Shown: positions 42,877 to 52,832, counted from the first letter of the stretch. The stretch is DNA of 64,000 nt from Rhodobacterales bacterium 52_120_T64 (GCA_002162875.1 MABA01000017.1:62001-126000), one strand, 5' to 3'. Notes: generated from the sequence alone by a model not told the origin. Program-made: numbers and translations.

Positions 42877-43727
42877 TTCAGCTCCAAAGCACGGGCATAA
42901 AGCTGTTTACGAGGCAAATCCAAAGCCTCGGCCACTTCTTTCGCCGCATCTTTGACGGATTGCGTCTTCAACGCTGATAGCAATGCTGTGTCGATGTCTT
43001 GTACCGAGGCGGCCTCGCTAAGCGGTGGGCCAACCACAATGACAACCTCGCCCTTTGGGGCTGGTTCGTTGCCGTATTGTGCGGCCAGTTCGGCTAAGGT
43101 TCCACGGCGGACTTCTTCGAATTTCTTGGTTAATTCTCGGCATACAGCAACACGTCGACCTCCACCGAAGGTAGCTTCCATTGCCTTCAGGCAATCCGCA
43201 AGACGGCGCGGGGATTCGTAAAAGACCAGCGTTGCAGGAACGTTTGCGAATTCTGTCAGGAACTTGGCTTTGGCGACAGATTTCACAGGTGGAAAACCGG
43301 CGAACAGAAATCGGTCCGTTGGCAGCCCGGCAATGGCCAGCGCCGCCAACAATGCCGATGCGCCCGGGGCAGAGGTTACCGGCAACCCTTCGCTGATTGT
43401 GTCGGCTGCCAGCCGGTATCCTGGGTCAGCGATCAACGGAGTACCCGCGTCAGACACATAGGCCACGGATTTACCAGCTTTGATAGCCGCCAATATGCGC
43501 GGGCGTTGGGCAGGGCCGTTGTGGTCATGGTAAGGCATCAAGGGCCGACCATTAAGTTTAACGCCATGAATATCCATCAGTTTGCGCGTATTTCGCGTAT
43601 CTTCAGCCGCGAGTACATCGGCGTTTGCTAGAATATCCAGCGCGCGCAATGTAATATCGGATGCTGTGCCGATCGGTGTCGAAACCAGATACAGCCCGGC
43701 CGAAAGCGTTGGAGTTAATTTAGACAA
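42873..43727 (-). CDS. rsmI: 16S rRNA 2'-O-ribose C1402 methyltransferase
   Basis: A 284-residue SAM-dependent methyltransferase of the tetrapyrrole-methylase fold. Motifs: LYLVSTPIGTASDITLRAL, AEDTRNTRKLM, YVSDAGTPLIADPG and VSAPGASALLAAL in sequence with FAGFPP. The start appears to be TTG at 43727; no ATG is available before the conserved N-terminus. It is first in the operon with yraN and gshB, and divergent from the LpoA-like lipoprotein, the usual neighbour arrangement. Confidence 0.95.
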   Translation of the reverse strand: MSKLTPTLSAGLYLVSTPIGTASDITLRALDILANADVLAAEDTRNTRKLMDIHGVKLNGRPLMPYHDHNGPAQRPRILAAIKAGKSVAYVSDAGTPLIADPGYRLAADTISEGLPVTSAPGASALLAALAIAGLPTDRFLFAGFPPVKSVAKAKFLTEFANVPATLVFYESPRRLADCLKAMEATFGGGRRVAVCRELTKKFEEVRRGTLAELAAQYGNEPAPKGEVVIVVGPPLSEAASVQDIDTALLSALKTQSVKDAAKEVAEALDLPRKQLYARALELK

Positions 43728-43834
43728 TTTGCCCTAATCCTTGTTCAAAGCTGCCGTTTACTTGTGGCATCCCGCGCCTTAACCTTGCGCGCTAGTTCGA
43801 GTCTATCCAGACACACCTGATTTTGCGAGGCACT

Positions 43835-45019
43835 ATGTTAAAATTTCGTTCATCCATTTCCCGTGTATTGCGACCCGTATTGCTGGGCCTCACCGCATTA
43901 ACCATTGCAGCCTGTGAAGTCGGATTGCCTGGTCCAACCGCGGGGGTCGACCCAACGCAGCCAATTGTCGTCGCGATGATGGTGCCTTTCGGTTCTGGCG
44001 AGACGGCGAACGATCAGTTGGCGGAAAACCTTGTTAACGCTGCAAATATGGCGACGCGGGATCTGCAAGGTGCTGTGATTGATCTGCGGATTTACCAAAC
44101 CGGTGCAGATCCGGTTCGCGCCGCAACTGAGGCCGAACGGGCCATCAGTGAAGGCGCACAAATCATTATCGGCCCACTTTTCAGTAGTGCCACCAGCGCA
44201 GTTGCAGCTGTGGCGCGGCTTGAAGGGGTGAACGTTCTAAGTTTTTCAAATAATGCTGCGATAGCAGGCGACAACGTTTATATCATGGGTTTGACGTTCG
44301 AAGATGTGGCCACTCGTCTTTATGGCCACTCGGTTCGCAACGGTATGTATAACGTCGGCGTGGTTTACCCGGAAGGTATCGAGGGTGAAGCTGGCCTGAC
44401 AGCGGCGTCAAACGCGGCGCGTAGGGTCGGGGCCAGTTTGACGGCGGTAACTTCCTATCCATTAAATATGGAGGGGTTAAGCGAAGCCGCACCAGAGATT
44501 GCTGATACGATCAAAGGCAGCGGCGCGCAGGCTTTGTTGTTCACGGACACGCCAACGCGTGGCTTGCCGTTTATCGCGGCGGCATTGGGTTCCGAAGGTG
44601 TGTCGCGGCTGAATACACAGTTCCTTGGGTTGACCCGTTGGGATAGCTCAACCGATTTGTTAGTGCAGCCAAGCTTGCAAGACGGGTTGTTTGCTGTGCC
44701 CGATCCTGCCTTGACCGCACAGTTTAACGAACGGTATTTGAACGCATACGGCGCTGAACCCCATAACCTTGCAGCGATTGCATATGATGCGGTTGCAGCG
44801 GTTGGCGCATTGGTTCGTAGTGCGGCTGCCGAAGGGGCGACTGATGCGTTCTCGGCTGAACGTCTGACCAATCCGGCGGGCTTCATCGGTGTGAACGGCA
44901 TTTTCCGGTTCCGCGCCGACGGTCAGAATGAACGAGGTTTGGCAATTTTGAAAGTGGATACCGGCACGGGTGTCGAGGTTGACCCTGCACCACGTAACTT
45001 CGGCGGATTTGGATTCTAG
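43835..45019 (+). CDS. Penicillin-binding protein activator, LpoA-like lipoprotein
   Basis: A 394-residue lipoprotein: the signal peptide ends in LTIAACE with the acylated cysteine near residue 27. The rest is a periplasmic type I binding-protein fold (PIVVAMMVPFGSGE, IIIGPLFSSATSAVAAVA, VLSFSNN), as in the C-terminal domain of LpoA, which activates peptidoglycan synthases from the outer membrane. ATG at 43835 has a GCGAGG site. It is divergent from rsmI, as lpoA is in many proteobacteria, which supports the name. Confidence 0.85.
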   Translation: MLKFRSSISRVLRPVLLGLTALTIAACEVGLPGPTAGVDPTQPIVVAMMVPFGSGETANDQLAENLVNAANMATRDLQGAVIDLRIYQTGADPVRAATEAERAISEGAQIIIGPLFSSATSAVAAVARLEGVNVLSFSNNAAIAGDNVYIMGLTFEDVATRLYGHSVRNGMYNVGVVYPEGIEGEAGLTAASNAARRVGASLTAVTSYPLNMEGLSEAAPEIADTIKGSGAQALLFTDTPTRGLPFIAAALGSEGVSRLNTQFLGLTRWDSSTDLLVQPSLQDGLFAVPDPALTAQFNERYLNAYGAEPHNLAAIAYDAVAAVGALVRSAAAEGATDAFSAERLTNPAGFIGVNGIFRFRADGQNERGLAILKVDTGTGVEVDPAPRNFGGFGF

Positions 45020-45023
45020 ATCG

Positions 45024-47810
45024 ATGGCTTTGAATATTGAGAAAATCAAGTTGGGGGAGCTGATCGGCTCCCCCATCGATATATTGGACCCGAAAGAAAC
45101 TCGCCTTCAGTTGGAGGCGACCATGCAGGATGCATCGGATGCCGCCGACATTCGCGCGCGGGCTGTGGCCATTTTGAAGCAGGCGACATCGGCCGGGCGC
45201 GACAAAATCGCGGAAGAGCTGCGAACGGCCCCACACGACGCACCAAACGCCACCAAAGCCTACACCTATTTGACCGACGAAATCGTGAAATTCGCCGTTG
45301 AGGTTGCCGTTCGTTGGCTGCATCCGCAGTCCAATTTGACTGCGGGTGAAGCTATTACGGTGATGGCTGTGGGTGGTTATGGCCGCGCCGAAATGGCACC
45401 GTTTTCGGATGTCGATCTGCTGTTCCTGACGCCTTACAAGCAAACCGCATGGGGCGAGAGTGTCATCGAGAGTATCCTCTATACCCTTTGGGATCTGCGA
45501 ATGAAAGTTGGCCACGCGGTGCGTACGGTTAACGATTGTATCCGCCTCGGGCGCGAGGATATTACCATTCGCACCGCTTTACTGGAACATCGCTACATTA
45601 CGGGCGACGAGAGGGTGGCCACCGATCTGGAAGTCCGCCTGTGGCAAGAGCTGTTCAAAGATACCGGTGCCGAATTTGTCGAGGCCAAGCTGGAAGAACG
45701 GGATTCGCGGCACCAACGCCACGGTTCCTCGCGCTATATGGTTGAGCCGAACATCAAGGAAGGCAAAGGCGGGTTGCGGGATTTGCAGACGCTGTTCTGG
45801 ATCGCCAAGTATCTGTACCACGCTAAAGATTCCGAAGAACTGGTCGTACACGGTGTGTTTACGCCTGAAGAATACAAAACGTTCATCGAGGCGGAAGCGT
45901 TTTTGTGGACCGTTCGATGCCATCTACACCTAATTGCGAACCGCGCGGTCGAACAATTGACGTTTGATATGCAAGTCGAGATTGCAGACGCGTTAGGCTT
46001 CAGGGACACAGAGGGCCGTCGCGCAGTCGAGCATTTTATGCAGGTATACTTCCGTCATGCGACCCACGTGGGAAACCTGACCCGTATTTTCCTAACAGCC
46101 CTCGAAGCACGCCATGTAAAAAGCAACCCAAGCATCGGGCGCAAGTTTTTGAACGTGTTCAGTTTCGGGCAAGACAAAGCTGCCAAGGGATATAACATTA
46201 AGCACGGGCGATTGGATATTTCCGACGCGGACGCTTTCTTGGGCGATCCTGTGAATATCCTGCGTCTGTTTGACGAGGCGCTACGTTCCGAAATTCTAAT
46301 CCACCCTGACGCAATGCGCCTGATAGCGCGGAACCTTGATCTTATTGATCAAGATTTACGGAAAAACCCTGAAGCGCAGCAGATATTCCTGAGTATTCTG
46401 CTGGAACACGGAAACCCCGAACGCGGGTTGTTGCGTATGAACGAATTGGGGGTTCTGGGCGCGCTTATTCCTGAATTCGAGCGCATTGTCGCGATGATGC
46501 AATTCAATATGTATCACCATTACACGGTGGACGAACACACAATTCGCTGCATCTCCACGTTAGCGAATATTGAGAACGGGGAGTTGGTCGAGGATCTTCC
46601 GGTGGCGTCGGCGATCTTGAAAACAGGGGTGAACCGCAGAATTCTTTATATCGCTTTGCTTCTGCACGATATCGGCAAGGGATTGCCGGAAGAACACGAA
46701 ATCGTCGGTGCGAAAATGGCACGAGTGATTGCGCCGCGTTTGGGCTTGGACCCAGCGGAATGTGAGACAGTGGAATGGCTGGTGCTGAACCATTTGTTAA
46801 TGTCTGACGTGGCGCAGAAACGTGACCTTTCGGACCCGCGCACAGTGCGGGATTTTGCCAACGTTGTGCAAAGCAATACACGGCTAAAACTGCTACTGGC
46901 CTTAACGGTTTGCGACATTCGCGGAGTGGGACCAGGAGTCTGGAACAACTGGAAAGCTATGTTGCTGCGCGATTTGTATAGCCAAACGCGTGATATGTTG
47001 ATGAACGGTCAACAAATCCACAGCGGACCAAAACGCGAGGCCGAGGCGCAGGAGGCGTTGGTTGCAACGCTCAACAATTGGTCCGACGCCGATATCGAAA
47101 CCGAATGCAATCGGCATTACAGACCTTACTGGCTTGGCCTCGATACTGAAACGCACAAGATTTTTGCTGAATTGACACGCACGGTTAAAGCAGGTGAACC
47201 GGTTAGTGATATCGTACCCGATGTGTCCCGCGATGCGACGCGGGCGTGTTTTGTGATGCCTGACCATCCTGGCATTTTCGCAAGGTTCGCGGGCGCATTG
47301 GCGCTGGCGGGGGCGAATGTGGTTGATGCACGGACGTACACCAGTTCTGACGGGTTAGCGACAGCGGTGTTCTGGATTCAGGATGGCGACGGCAAACCCT
47401 ACGATGAAACGCGGCTTTCGCGGTTGCGTAAAATGATTCTGCGCATTTTGCGGGGCGAGGTGATCGCCCAAGACGCCTTGCGCTCCAAGGACAAGATCAA
47501 AAAGCGGGAGCGGGATTTCATCGTACCGACCTCTGTTATTTTCGACAATGACGGCTCCGAGATTTTCACGATTATCGAGGTGGACACACGCGACCGCACC
47601 GGCCTGCTATTTGATCTGGCACGGACGTTGACCGATAGCGGTGTATATATTTCTTCCGCGATTATCGCGACTTACGGAGAACAGGCAGTGGATGCGTTTT
47701 ACGTTAAGGATTTGTTTGGACTTAAGGTCCATTCGGCTGACAAACAGCGTTCGATTGAAAAACGCTTGATTGCGGCGATAGAGCGTGCCCAAAAAGGGGC
47801 TTTTGAATGA
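45024..47810 (+). CDS. glnD: Bifunctional uridylyltransferase/uridylyl-removing enzyme GlnD
   Basis: A 928-residue nitrogen sensor that uridylylates and deuridylylates PII proteins. Domains in order: nucleotidyltransferase with GGYGRAEMAPFSDVDLLF (about residue 117), a central HD phosphohydrolase with HYTVDEHTIRC and LLHDIGKG (about residues 497-555), and two C-terminal ACT domains (about 745 and 850) that bind glutamine. ATG at 45024 lies 4 nt after the preceding stop codon; a longer frame begins inside the lipoprotein gene and is discounted. The stop overlaps the murJ start. Confidence 0.96.
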   Translation: MALNIEKIKLGELIGSPIDILDPKETRLQLEATMQDASDAADIRARAVAILKQATSAGRDKIAEELRTAPHDAPNATKAYTYLTDEIVKFAVEVAVRWLHPQSNLTAGEAITVMAVGGYGRAEMAPFSDVDLLFLTPYKQTAWGESVIESILYTLWDLRMKVGHAVRTVNDCIRLGREDITIRTALLEHRYITGDERVATDLEVRLWQELFKDTGAEFVEAKLEERDSRHQRHGSSRYMVEPNIKEGKGGLRDLQTLFWIAKYLYHAKDSEELVVHGVFTPEEYKTFIEAEAFLWTVRCHLHLIANRAVEQLTFDMQVEIADALGFRDTEGRRAVEHFMQVYFRHATHVGNLTRIFLTALEARHVKSNPSIGRKFLNVFSFGQDKAAKGYNIKHGRLDISDADAFLGDPVNILRLFDEALRSEILIHPDAMRLIARNLDLIDQDLRKNPEAQQIFLSILLEHGNPERGLLRMNELGVLGALIPEFERIVAMMQFNMYHHYTVDEHTIRCISTLANIENGELVEDLPVASAILKTGVNRRILYIALLLHDIGKGLPEEHEIVGAKMARVIAPRLGLDPAECETVEWLVLNHLLMSDVAQKRDLSDPRTVRDFANVVQSNTRLKLLLALTVCDIRGVGPGVWNNWKAMLLRDLYSQTRDMLMNGQQIHSGPKREAEAQEALVATLNNWSDADIETECNRHYRPYWLGLDTETHKIFAELTRTVKAGEPVSDIVPDVSRDATRACFVMPDHPGIFARFAGALALAGANVVDARTYTSSDGLATAVFWIQDGDGKPYDETRLSRLRKMILRILRGEVIAQDALRSKDKIKKRERDFIVPTSVIFDNDGSEIFTIIEVDTRDRTGLLFDLARTLTDSGVYISSAIIATYGEQAVDAFYVKDLFGLKVHSADKQRSIEKRLIAAIERAQKGAFE

Positions 47811-49351
47811 CCCGCCAAATCCGACTTATGTCGGGTTTTTTCACCGTCGGTGGGTGGACATTGATAAGCCGTGTGCTGGGCTTTACGCGCGACATCATGA
47901 TCGCCGCATTCCTTGGGTCTGGCCCCGTGGCCGAAGCGTTCCTGATTGCGTTCTCTTTGCCCAACATGTTTCGTCGATTCTTTGGCGAGGGGGCATTTAA
48001 CACCGCCTTCATCCCGCTATTTTCCAAGAAGGTCGAGGGCGGCGAAGACGCAAAACGCTTTGCCGAAGATGCAATGGCGGGTCTTGCTACGATCCTGATT
48101 ATTTTTACCGTAGCAGCCCAACTGTTGATGCCGTGGATGGTTCTTGCGATGGCCAGTGGGTTCGTTGCAGATGCGCGGTTTGATCTAACCGTTGATTTCG
48201 CGCGTGTGACGTTTCCTTACATTTTGTTCATCTCTATTTCGGCGTTGATAAGCGGCGTGCTGAACTCGTTCGGTCGTTTTGCAGCGGCGGCAGCCGCACC
48301 GGTGTTGTTGAACATAATCTTGATTGGCACGATGTGGATCGCCCATAGGACCGGCGGCGACATCGGTTGGGCGCTGGTTTATGGCGTACCAGTTGCGGGG
48401 CTTGGGCAGATGGGGATGCTGTGGTGGGCGGCATCGCGGGCCGGAATGAAGCTGCGGTTACGACTGCCACGCATGACGCCCGAGCTGAAACGCTTGGCGA
48501 TTATCGCAGGACCAGCAGCGCTTGCGGGTGGCGTGGTGCAGGTTAACCTTTTGGTGGGGCGGCAAGTTGCATCCTATTTCGACGGCGCGATTGCGTGGTT
48601 AAATTATGCGGATCGGCTTTATCAACTGCCGCTTGGCGTGGTCGGGATCGCCATCGGTGTGGTGCTGTTGCCGGATCTATCACGACGTCTGCGGGCGGGA
48701 GACGACGCCGGTAGTCAAAACAGCGTTAACCGAGCGGCGGAATTCACATTGTTGCTGACTTTACCGGCTGCGGTGGCGTTGGTGGTTGTGCCGTTCCCAA
48801 TTGTTTCGGTCCTGTTCCAGCGCGGGGCGTTTGATGCGCAGGACGCATACGCAACGGCACTGGCGGTCTCGATCTACGGATTTGGCCTGCCTTCATTCGT
48901 GTTGCACAAGGTATTGTCACCGATATATTTCGCACGCGAGGACACGCGGACTCCGTTCCGGTTTGCGCTGGTATCGATGGTGGTTAATTTGGCTCTGGCC
49001 GTGGGGTTGTCCTATTGGTTCGGGTATCTGGCCGCAGCGATTGGTACATCGGTCGCGGGTTGGGCGATGTTGATTTTATTGTGGCGTGGAACGCGGCATT
49101 TGGGGACAGCAGGCCAGATGGATGATCGCCTAAAGCGTGTTTTGCCCAAGATCATTATCGCTAGCCTGTTGATGGGGCTCGCCGTTTGGGGGCTGTCGAT
49201 TCTTATGCAAGGTCTATTTGTGACCCCGACCATCCGCTACGCCGCGCTTGCCTTGCTGATCTCTGTCGGGGCGATCGTTTACGCATCATTAATCATTGGC
49301 TTAGGCGCAATGAGCCTTAGCGAGATTAAACAGGGTTTGCGACGGGGTTAA
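47807..49351 (+). CDS. murJ: Lipid II flippase MurJ
   Basis: A 514-residue membrane protein with about 14 helices of the MATE-like MVF family. It moves lipid II across the inner membrane for peptidoglycan synthesis. Family segments include SRVLGFTRDIMIAAFLG, FRRFFGEGAFNTAFIPLF and the RGAFDAQDAYATA loop. It overlaps glnD by 4 nt, a common gene pair in alphaproteobacteria, and its end overlaps the convergent rhomboid gene by 4 nt. Confidence 0.96.
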   Translation: MTRQIRLMSGFFTVGGWTLISRVLGFTRDIMIAAFLGSGPVAEAFLIAFSLPNMFRRFFGEGAFNTAFIPLFSKKVEGGEDAKRFAEDAMAGLATILIIFTVAAQLLMPWMVLAMASGFVADARFDLTVDFARVTFPYILFISISALISGVLNSFGRFAAAAAAPVLLNIILIGTMWIAHRTGGDIGWALVYGVPVAGLGQMGMLWWAASRAGMKLRLRLPRMTPELKRLAIIAGPAALAGGVVQVNLLVGRQVASYFDGAIAWLNYADRLYQLPLGVVGIAIGVVLLPDLSRRLRAGDDAGSQNSVNRAAEFTLLLTLPAAVALVVVPFPIVSVLFQRGAFDAQDAYATALAVSIYGFGLPSFVLHKVLSPIYFAREDTRTPFRFALVSMVVNLALAVGLSYWFGYLAAAIGTSVAGWAMLILLWRGTRHLGTAGQMDDRLKRVLPKIIIASLLMGLAVWGLSILMQGLFVTPTIRYAALALLISVGAIVYASLIIGLGAMSLSEIKQGLRRG

Positions 49352-50046
49352 CGGCGTCTTAACGTTTGAACCCAACCAGCAATGCGGGCGCGGCCATCGG
49401 GCGCCAGAACGAATGACAGCAAGAAGCCAGTGACGAACCCAGCCAAATCGGCCGCCCAATCGTTTCCGCCGCCAAAGCTGAGTCGGTAGAAAAGCTGAAG
49501 CGCTGCAAGGACACCGATCAGACGAAAGGCTTTGAGTCGGCTTTCGCCTGTTGCGCCAGCTTTCAGCCATAGCAACCATGTGAACGCGCCAAGTAAACCG
49601 TAAACCGCCGGGTAAGCCCCGATCAAAGGATATTGTGATTCGTCCACCAATCCATATGCCGTAGCGCCAATTACAGTGCATGCCACAAACAGAATAATGA
49701 CCGAAGCCGTATGGAAAACTTCGGCAACAGCTTTACCGATAGCCAGGATCATAACCACAGCAAATGCCGCATGCGTGAAGGCGAAGTGGATAAACGGATA
49801 GGTGATCATCCGACCCAGCGTTTCCCAGTTGAAAGACTGTGTTTCACGCATATACTCAAATATCGGGTCATAGAACCCGAAGGCACGGACGGCATCCACA
49901 CGCCAGCTAATTCCGTTTTCGCCGCCGATCAAACCTCGGCTGGAAAGTTGCATCATTATCTCGATCCCGCCGACCATTACCGCTAGTGCGATGATCACAG
50001 GCGGTATTTCGTTAAACGGGGATTTGTCGGCGTTGGGGTCGAACAT
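49348..50046 (-). CDS. Rhomboid-family membrane protein lacking the catalytic dyad
   Basis: A 232-residue, six-helix protein of the rhomboid family, with the conserved [14 protein letters not shown] helix and GLLGAFTW segment. At the place of the catalytic GxSG serine motif it reads [11 protein letters not shown], and where the catalytic histidine is expected (HLGGF) it reads DLAGF. Both residues of the serine-histidine dyad therefore seem lost, so it is probably a pseudoprotease. I believe related sequences occur in other Rhodobacteraceae. It is divergent from trpS. Confidence 0.8.
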   Translation of the reverse strand: MFDPNADKSPFNEIPPVIIALAVMVGGIEIMMQLSSRGLIGGENGISWRVDAVRAFGFYDPIFEYMRETQSFNWETLGRMITYPFIHFAFTHAAFAVVMILAIGKAVAEVFHTASVIILFVACTVIGATAYGLVDESQYPLIGAYPAVYGLLGAFTWLLWLKAGATGESRLKAFRLIGVLAALQLFYRLSFGGGNDWAADLAGFVTGFLLSFVLAPDGRARIAGWVQTLRRR

Positions 50047-50125
50047 TCAGATACTCCGGTTGACGCGCGTTGGCGTGGGCGCGATAAAGCGCCACTTGTT
50101 TAACCCATGTAAAGGAATAATTGCC

Positions 50126-51151
50126 ATGACGGAAGCGGTCCACACGCGTCGCGTCTTTTCCGGGATCAAGCCTTCGGGCGGATTGACCCTTGGAAATTAC
50201 CTCGGTGCCATCAAACGGTTTGTCGATCTGCAAGGGCGAGGCTATGAGACCGTCTACTGCGTTGTCGATATGCACGCGATCACCGTCTGGCAAGACCCGA
50301 CCGAGCTGAAGCACGCCACACGTGAATTGACAGCGGCGTATATCGCATCCGGTATCGACCCCGATCAATCCATTCTGTTCAACCAGTCACAGGTTTCCGC
50401 CCATGCGGAACTGGGTTGGATTTTCAATTGTGTGGCGCGTGTCGGCTGGATGAACCGCATGACGCAGTTCAAGGATAAGGCTGGATCAAACGCAGAGAAG
50501 GTCTCGCTTGGGCTTTATGCCTATCCATCGCTGATGGCGGCTGATATTCTGACGTATCACGCAACGCACGTACCGGTTGGCGAAGATCAAAAGCAGCATG
50601 TTGAGCTGACGCGTGATATTGCGGCCAAGTTTAATCACGACTTCAAAGTGCCGAACTTCTTTCCGCAGCCTGAGCCGATTATCGAAGGCCCTGCCAAACG
50701 GGTGATGAACCTGCGCGACGGGACAAAGAAGATGTCGAAATCCGGTGCGTCCGATATGGAGCGCATCAACATGACGGATTCCGCCGAGTTGATTGCGAAA
50801 AAGTTGAAGAAGGCCAAGACGGATCCTGAACCGTTGCCGGATAATCTGGATGACCTGAAAGGTCGGCCAGAGGCGCGCAACTTGGTGGATATCTATGCAG
50901 CGCTTTCGGACAGCACTGCCGAGGCGGTGATCACCGAATATGCAGGTGCGCAATGGGGTCGTTTCAAGCCTGCGTTGGCGGATTTGGCGGTTGATAAGTT
51001 GTCTCCAATTTCGACCCGTATGGCCGAATTGATGAATGACCCTGCCGAGATTGACCGGATTTTGGCCAAAGGGGCTGACAAAGCAGCGGCGATTGCTGAA
51101 CCGATTTTGGCGAAGACCAAGGACATTGTCGGGTTTGTAAGCGGTCGATAG
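50126..51151 (+). CDS. trpS: Tryptophanyl-tRNA synthetase
   Basis: A 341-residue class I aminoacyl-tRNA synthetase. The HIGH-like motif is in [12 protein letters not shown] and the KMSKS loop in [12 protein letters not shown]. The ATG at 50126 has an AAAGGAA site. A longer frame from 49991 overlaps the divergent rhomboid gene and is not used. Confidence 0.97.
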   Translation: MTEAVHTRRVFSGIKPSGGLTLGNYLGAIKRFVDLQGRGYETVYCVVDMHAITVWQDPTELKHATRELTAAYIASGIDPDQSILFNQSQVSAHAELGWIFNCVARVGWMNRMTQFKDKAGSNAEKVSLGLYAYPSLMAADILTYHATHVPVGEDQKQHVELTRDIAAKFNHDFKVPNFFPQPEPIIEGPAKRVMNLRDGTKKMSKSGASDMERINMTDSAELIAKKLKKAKTDPEPLPDNLDDLKGRPEARNLVDIYAALSDSTAEAVITEYAGAQWGRFKPALADLAVDKLSPISTRMAELMNDPAEIDRILAKGADKAAAIAEPILAKTKDIVGFVSGR

Positions 51152-51179
51152 AGGCGCTCTGACGCACTCGTTACTTGTG

Positions 51180-51223
51180 CTCTCCTGCATTACATGCAAA
51201 AGAACGAATGTAATGCAGGAGAG
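51180..51223 (+). promoter_or_regulatory. 16-bp perfect hairpin enclosing the rhodanese ribosome-binding site
   Basis: CTCTCCTGCATTACAT (51180-51195) and ATGTAATGCAGGAGAG (51208-51223) are exact inverted repeats around a 12-nt loop. The right arm contains AGGAGAG, the ribosome-binding site for the ATG at 51228. Folding would hide this site. No T-run follows, so it is not a normal terminator. It begins 29 nt after the trpS stop codon. Confidence 0.75.
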
Positions 51224-51227
51224 GCTT

Positions 51228-51686
51228 ATGCAAAAGATATTCAAACTATTTCAAGTTCTGGCCGTGATGCTGTTCGCTGGAACTGCCGCCAACGCTGAAA
51301 TCACCAAAATGGCGCCGGATGTGGCGCGTGAACTGGCGTTGGCTGGCGAGATCGTCCTGATTGATATTCGCCGCCTAGAAGAATGGACCGACACTGGCGT
51401 TCCAGATGTCGCGTTGTTGCTGGATATGACCAGTAAAAACTTCCTAGCGAAACTGACCGCGATCCGTATTCAATCACCCGATATTCCATTGGCGTTTACG
51501 TGCCGTACGGGAAACCGCTCCAACTACCTAACGGGCGAGCTGGAGAAGTTGGGGTTTTCGGGGATTATTGACGTGGTTGGCGGTATGTCAGGGTCGCGCA
51601 CTGATAAAGGTTGGGCGCGTCGGGGACTGCCAATTCGGCCAGCGAACAGCCAACCTCACCCAAAGATTACGGTGACGCAGCCATAA
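51228..51686 (+). CDS. Exported rhodanese-domain protein
   Basis: A 152-residue protein with a signal peptide (KIFKLFQVLAVMLFAGTAANA) and a single rhodanese domain: IDIRRLEEW (CH2A-like motif) and the active-site loop FTCRTGNRSN with its catalytic cysteine. Rhodaneses transfer or bind sulfane sulfur; the periplasmic location suggests thiosulfate or persulfide handling. Whether it works with the rDsr system is unknown. Translation is probably limited by the hairpin over its ribosome-binding site. Confidence 0.85.
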   Translation: MQKIFKLFQVLAVMLFAGTAANAEITKMAPDVARELALAGEIVLIDIRRLEEWTDTGVPDVALLLDMTSKNFLAKLTAIRIQSPDIPLAFTCRTGNRSNYLTGELEKLGFSGIIDVVGGMSGSRTDKGWARRGLPIRPANSQPHPKITVTQP

Positions 51687-51755
51687 GTGCGCAGTTGCGT
51701 GCACAGGCAATTTCAGCAATGATAGCTTTAACCAAACAGATACGGAGCCATAGCT

Positions 51756-52214
51756 TTGCGTAAATTTCTAGTCGTCATGGACGACAGTCCCGAGTTCCTG
51801 AATGCTTTGCGTTTCGCAGCCATTCGAGCGAAGAAAACCGGTGGTGGTGTTACGATTTTGGGCGTCGTCGCCCCTGAAGAATTCCAACACTGGATTGGTG
51901 TGGGCGAAGCCATGCGCGCTGAAGCGCGGGAGCGGATCGAGGAACACTTCAAGGTGTTTTCGAAATGGATGGTCGACAAGGAAGGACTGGAACCCGAGTT
52001 GTTGATCCGTGAAGGCGAAAAAGCGACCGAAGTTCTGGCCGCAATCGACGAAGACTCCGAGGTTGGCGTTCTGGTTCTAGGTGCAGGCGCTACAGGCGAA
52101 GGCCCTGGCCCGTTGGTAACTCAGTTGGTGGCACGTCAGACTGCGAGCATGTCGGTGCCAATTACGGTTGTGCCGGGCGGTTTGACCAAAGACCGGATTA
52201 TCGCGGTTTCTTAA
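51756..52214 (+). CDS. Universal stress protein (UspA family)
   Basis: A 152-residue UspA-fold protein beginning RKFLVVMDDSPEFLNALRFA, with a C-terminal nucleotide-binding-like glycine stretch VLVLGAGATGEGPGPLVTQL, a variant of the usual GxxGxxxxxxGS motif. The start is TTG at 51756 after CGGAGCC; no ATG precedes the conserved strand. It is a monocistron ended by the terminator at 52238. Function beyond general stress response is not known. Confidence 0.87.
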   Translation: MRKFLVVMDDSPEFLNALRFAAIRAKKTGGGVTILGVVAPEEFQHWIGVGEAMRAEARERIEEHFKVFSKWMVDKEGLEPELLIREGEKATEVLAAIDEDSEVGVLVLGAGATGEGPGPLVTQLVARQTASMSVPITVVPGGLTKDRIIAVS

Positions 52215-52237
52215 GGAATTGCTAACGACAAGACATA

Positions 52238-52266
52238 GGGCGCTTGGTTTCCACGCCCCTTTTTTT
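52238..52266 (+). terminator. Intrinsic terminator after uspA
   Basis: A GGGCG/CGCCC stem with an inner TGG/CCA pairing is followed by seven T residues (52260-52266), 23 nt after the uspA stop codon. Confidence 0.85.
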
Positions 52267-52274
52267 ATGGCTGG

Positions 52275-52832
52275 TTAAATTTCCGCTAGTGTCCAGCGAT
52301 CATGCCCGTTTGCAGGTGGGGATAGATGAACGGGTCTCGCGTTGGGCAAATGGGCGCCCACACCAAGCTGCATGTGTTCGTCGACTGGCATGAACACACC
52401 CCCATGCGCCACAATAAGCGGAGTGCCGTCTTGTTCTAGAATGGAGTTGATGGCCGTAAACACACGCGACGTGAAGTTAATGTAGGTTTCGGCTTTGTCA
52501 GGCGTTGTGCCAGTTTGCCAGTCTCCAGAAAATCCGCCGGGCGGTCGAAGCTTCCCTTCCATCACGCCGAAATTTACCTCCATTAGATCACGTATGTCGG
52601 TGATACCTAGCCCCAATGCTTCATTTGCGATGTCGGCGGTGACGCGCGCACGCTTCAGTGGACTGCTGTAAATATGTGTGATTGGCAAATTGGCTAGCAA
52701 TGTTTTAGCCGAATGCGCTTGTGCAAGACCCGTTTCATTTAGCGGTATGTCCATACTTCCCTGAAAACGCCCCTCGACGTTCCAGTCGGTTTGACCGTGG
52801 CGGATGTAATAAAATGGTTTGTGTATAATCAT
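52275..52832 (-). CDS. Histidine phosphatase-family protein
   Basis: A 185-residue protein of the phosphoglycerate-mutase-like family. The catalytic RHGQTDWN motif is at residues 11-18, with YSSPLKRARVTA carrying the second arginine, Glu in LMEVNFGVMEG, and the second histidine in IVAHGGVF. It probably removes phosphate from a small metabolite; substrate unknown. It is divergent from the nfu gene. Confidence 0.88.
   Translation of the reverse strand: MIIHKPFYYIRHGQTDWNVEGRFQGSMDIPLNETGLAQAHSAKTLLANLPITHIYSSPLKRARVTADIANEALGLGITDIRDLMEVNFGVMEGKLRPPGGFSGDWQTGTTPDKAETYINFTSRVFTAINSILEQDGTPLIVAHGGVFMPVDEHMQLGVGAHLPNARPVHLSPPANGHDRWTLAEI

Noticed and set aside
44970-45023. 18-codon N-terminal extension of glnD
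   Set aside because: It lies inside the end of the lipoprotein gene in another frame; the ATG at 45024 fits the family length.
49991-50125. 45-codon N-terminal extension of trpS
   Set aside because: It overlaps the divergent rhomboid gene and the tRNA-synthetase fold starts at the ATG at 50126, which has a good ribosome-binding site.
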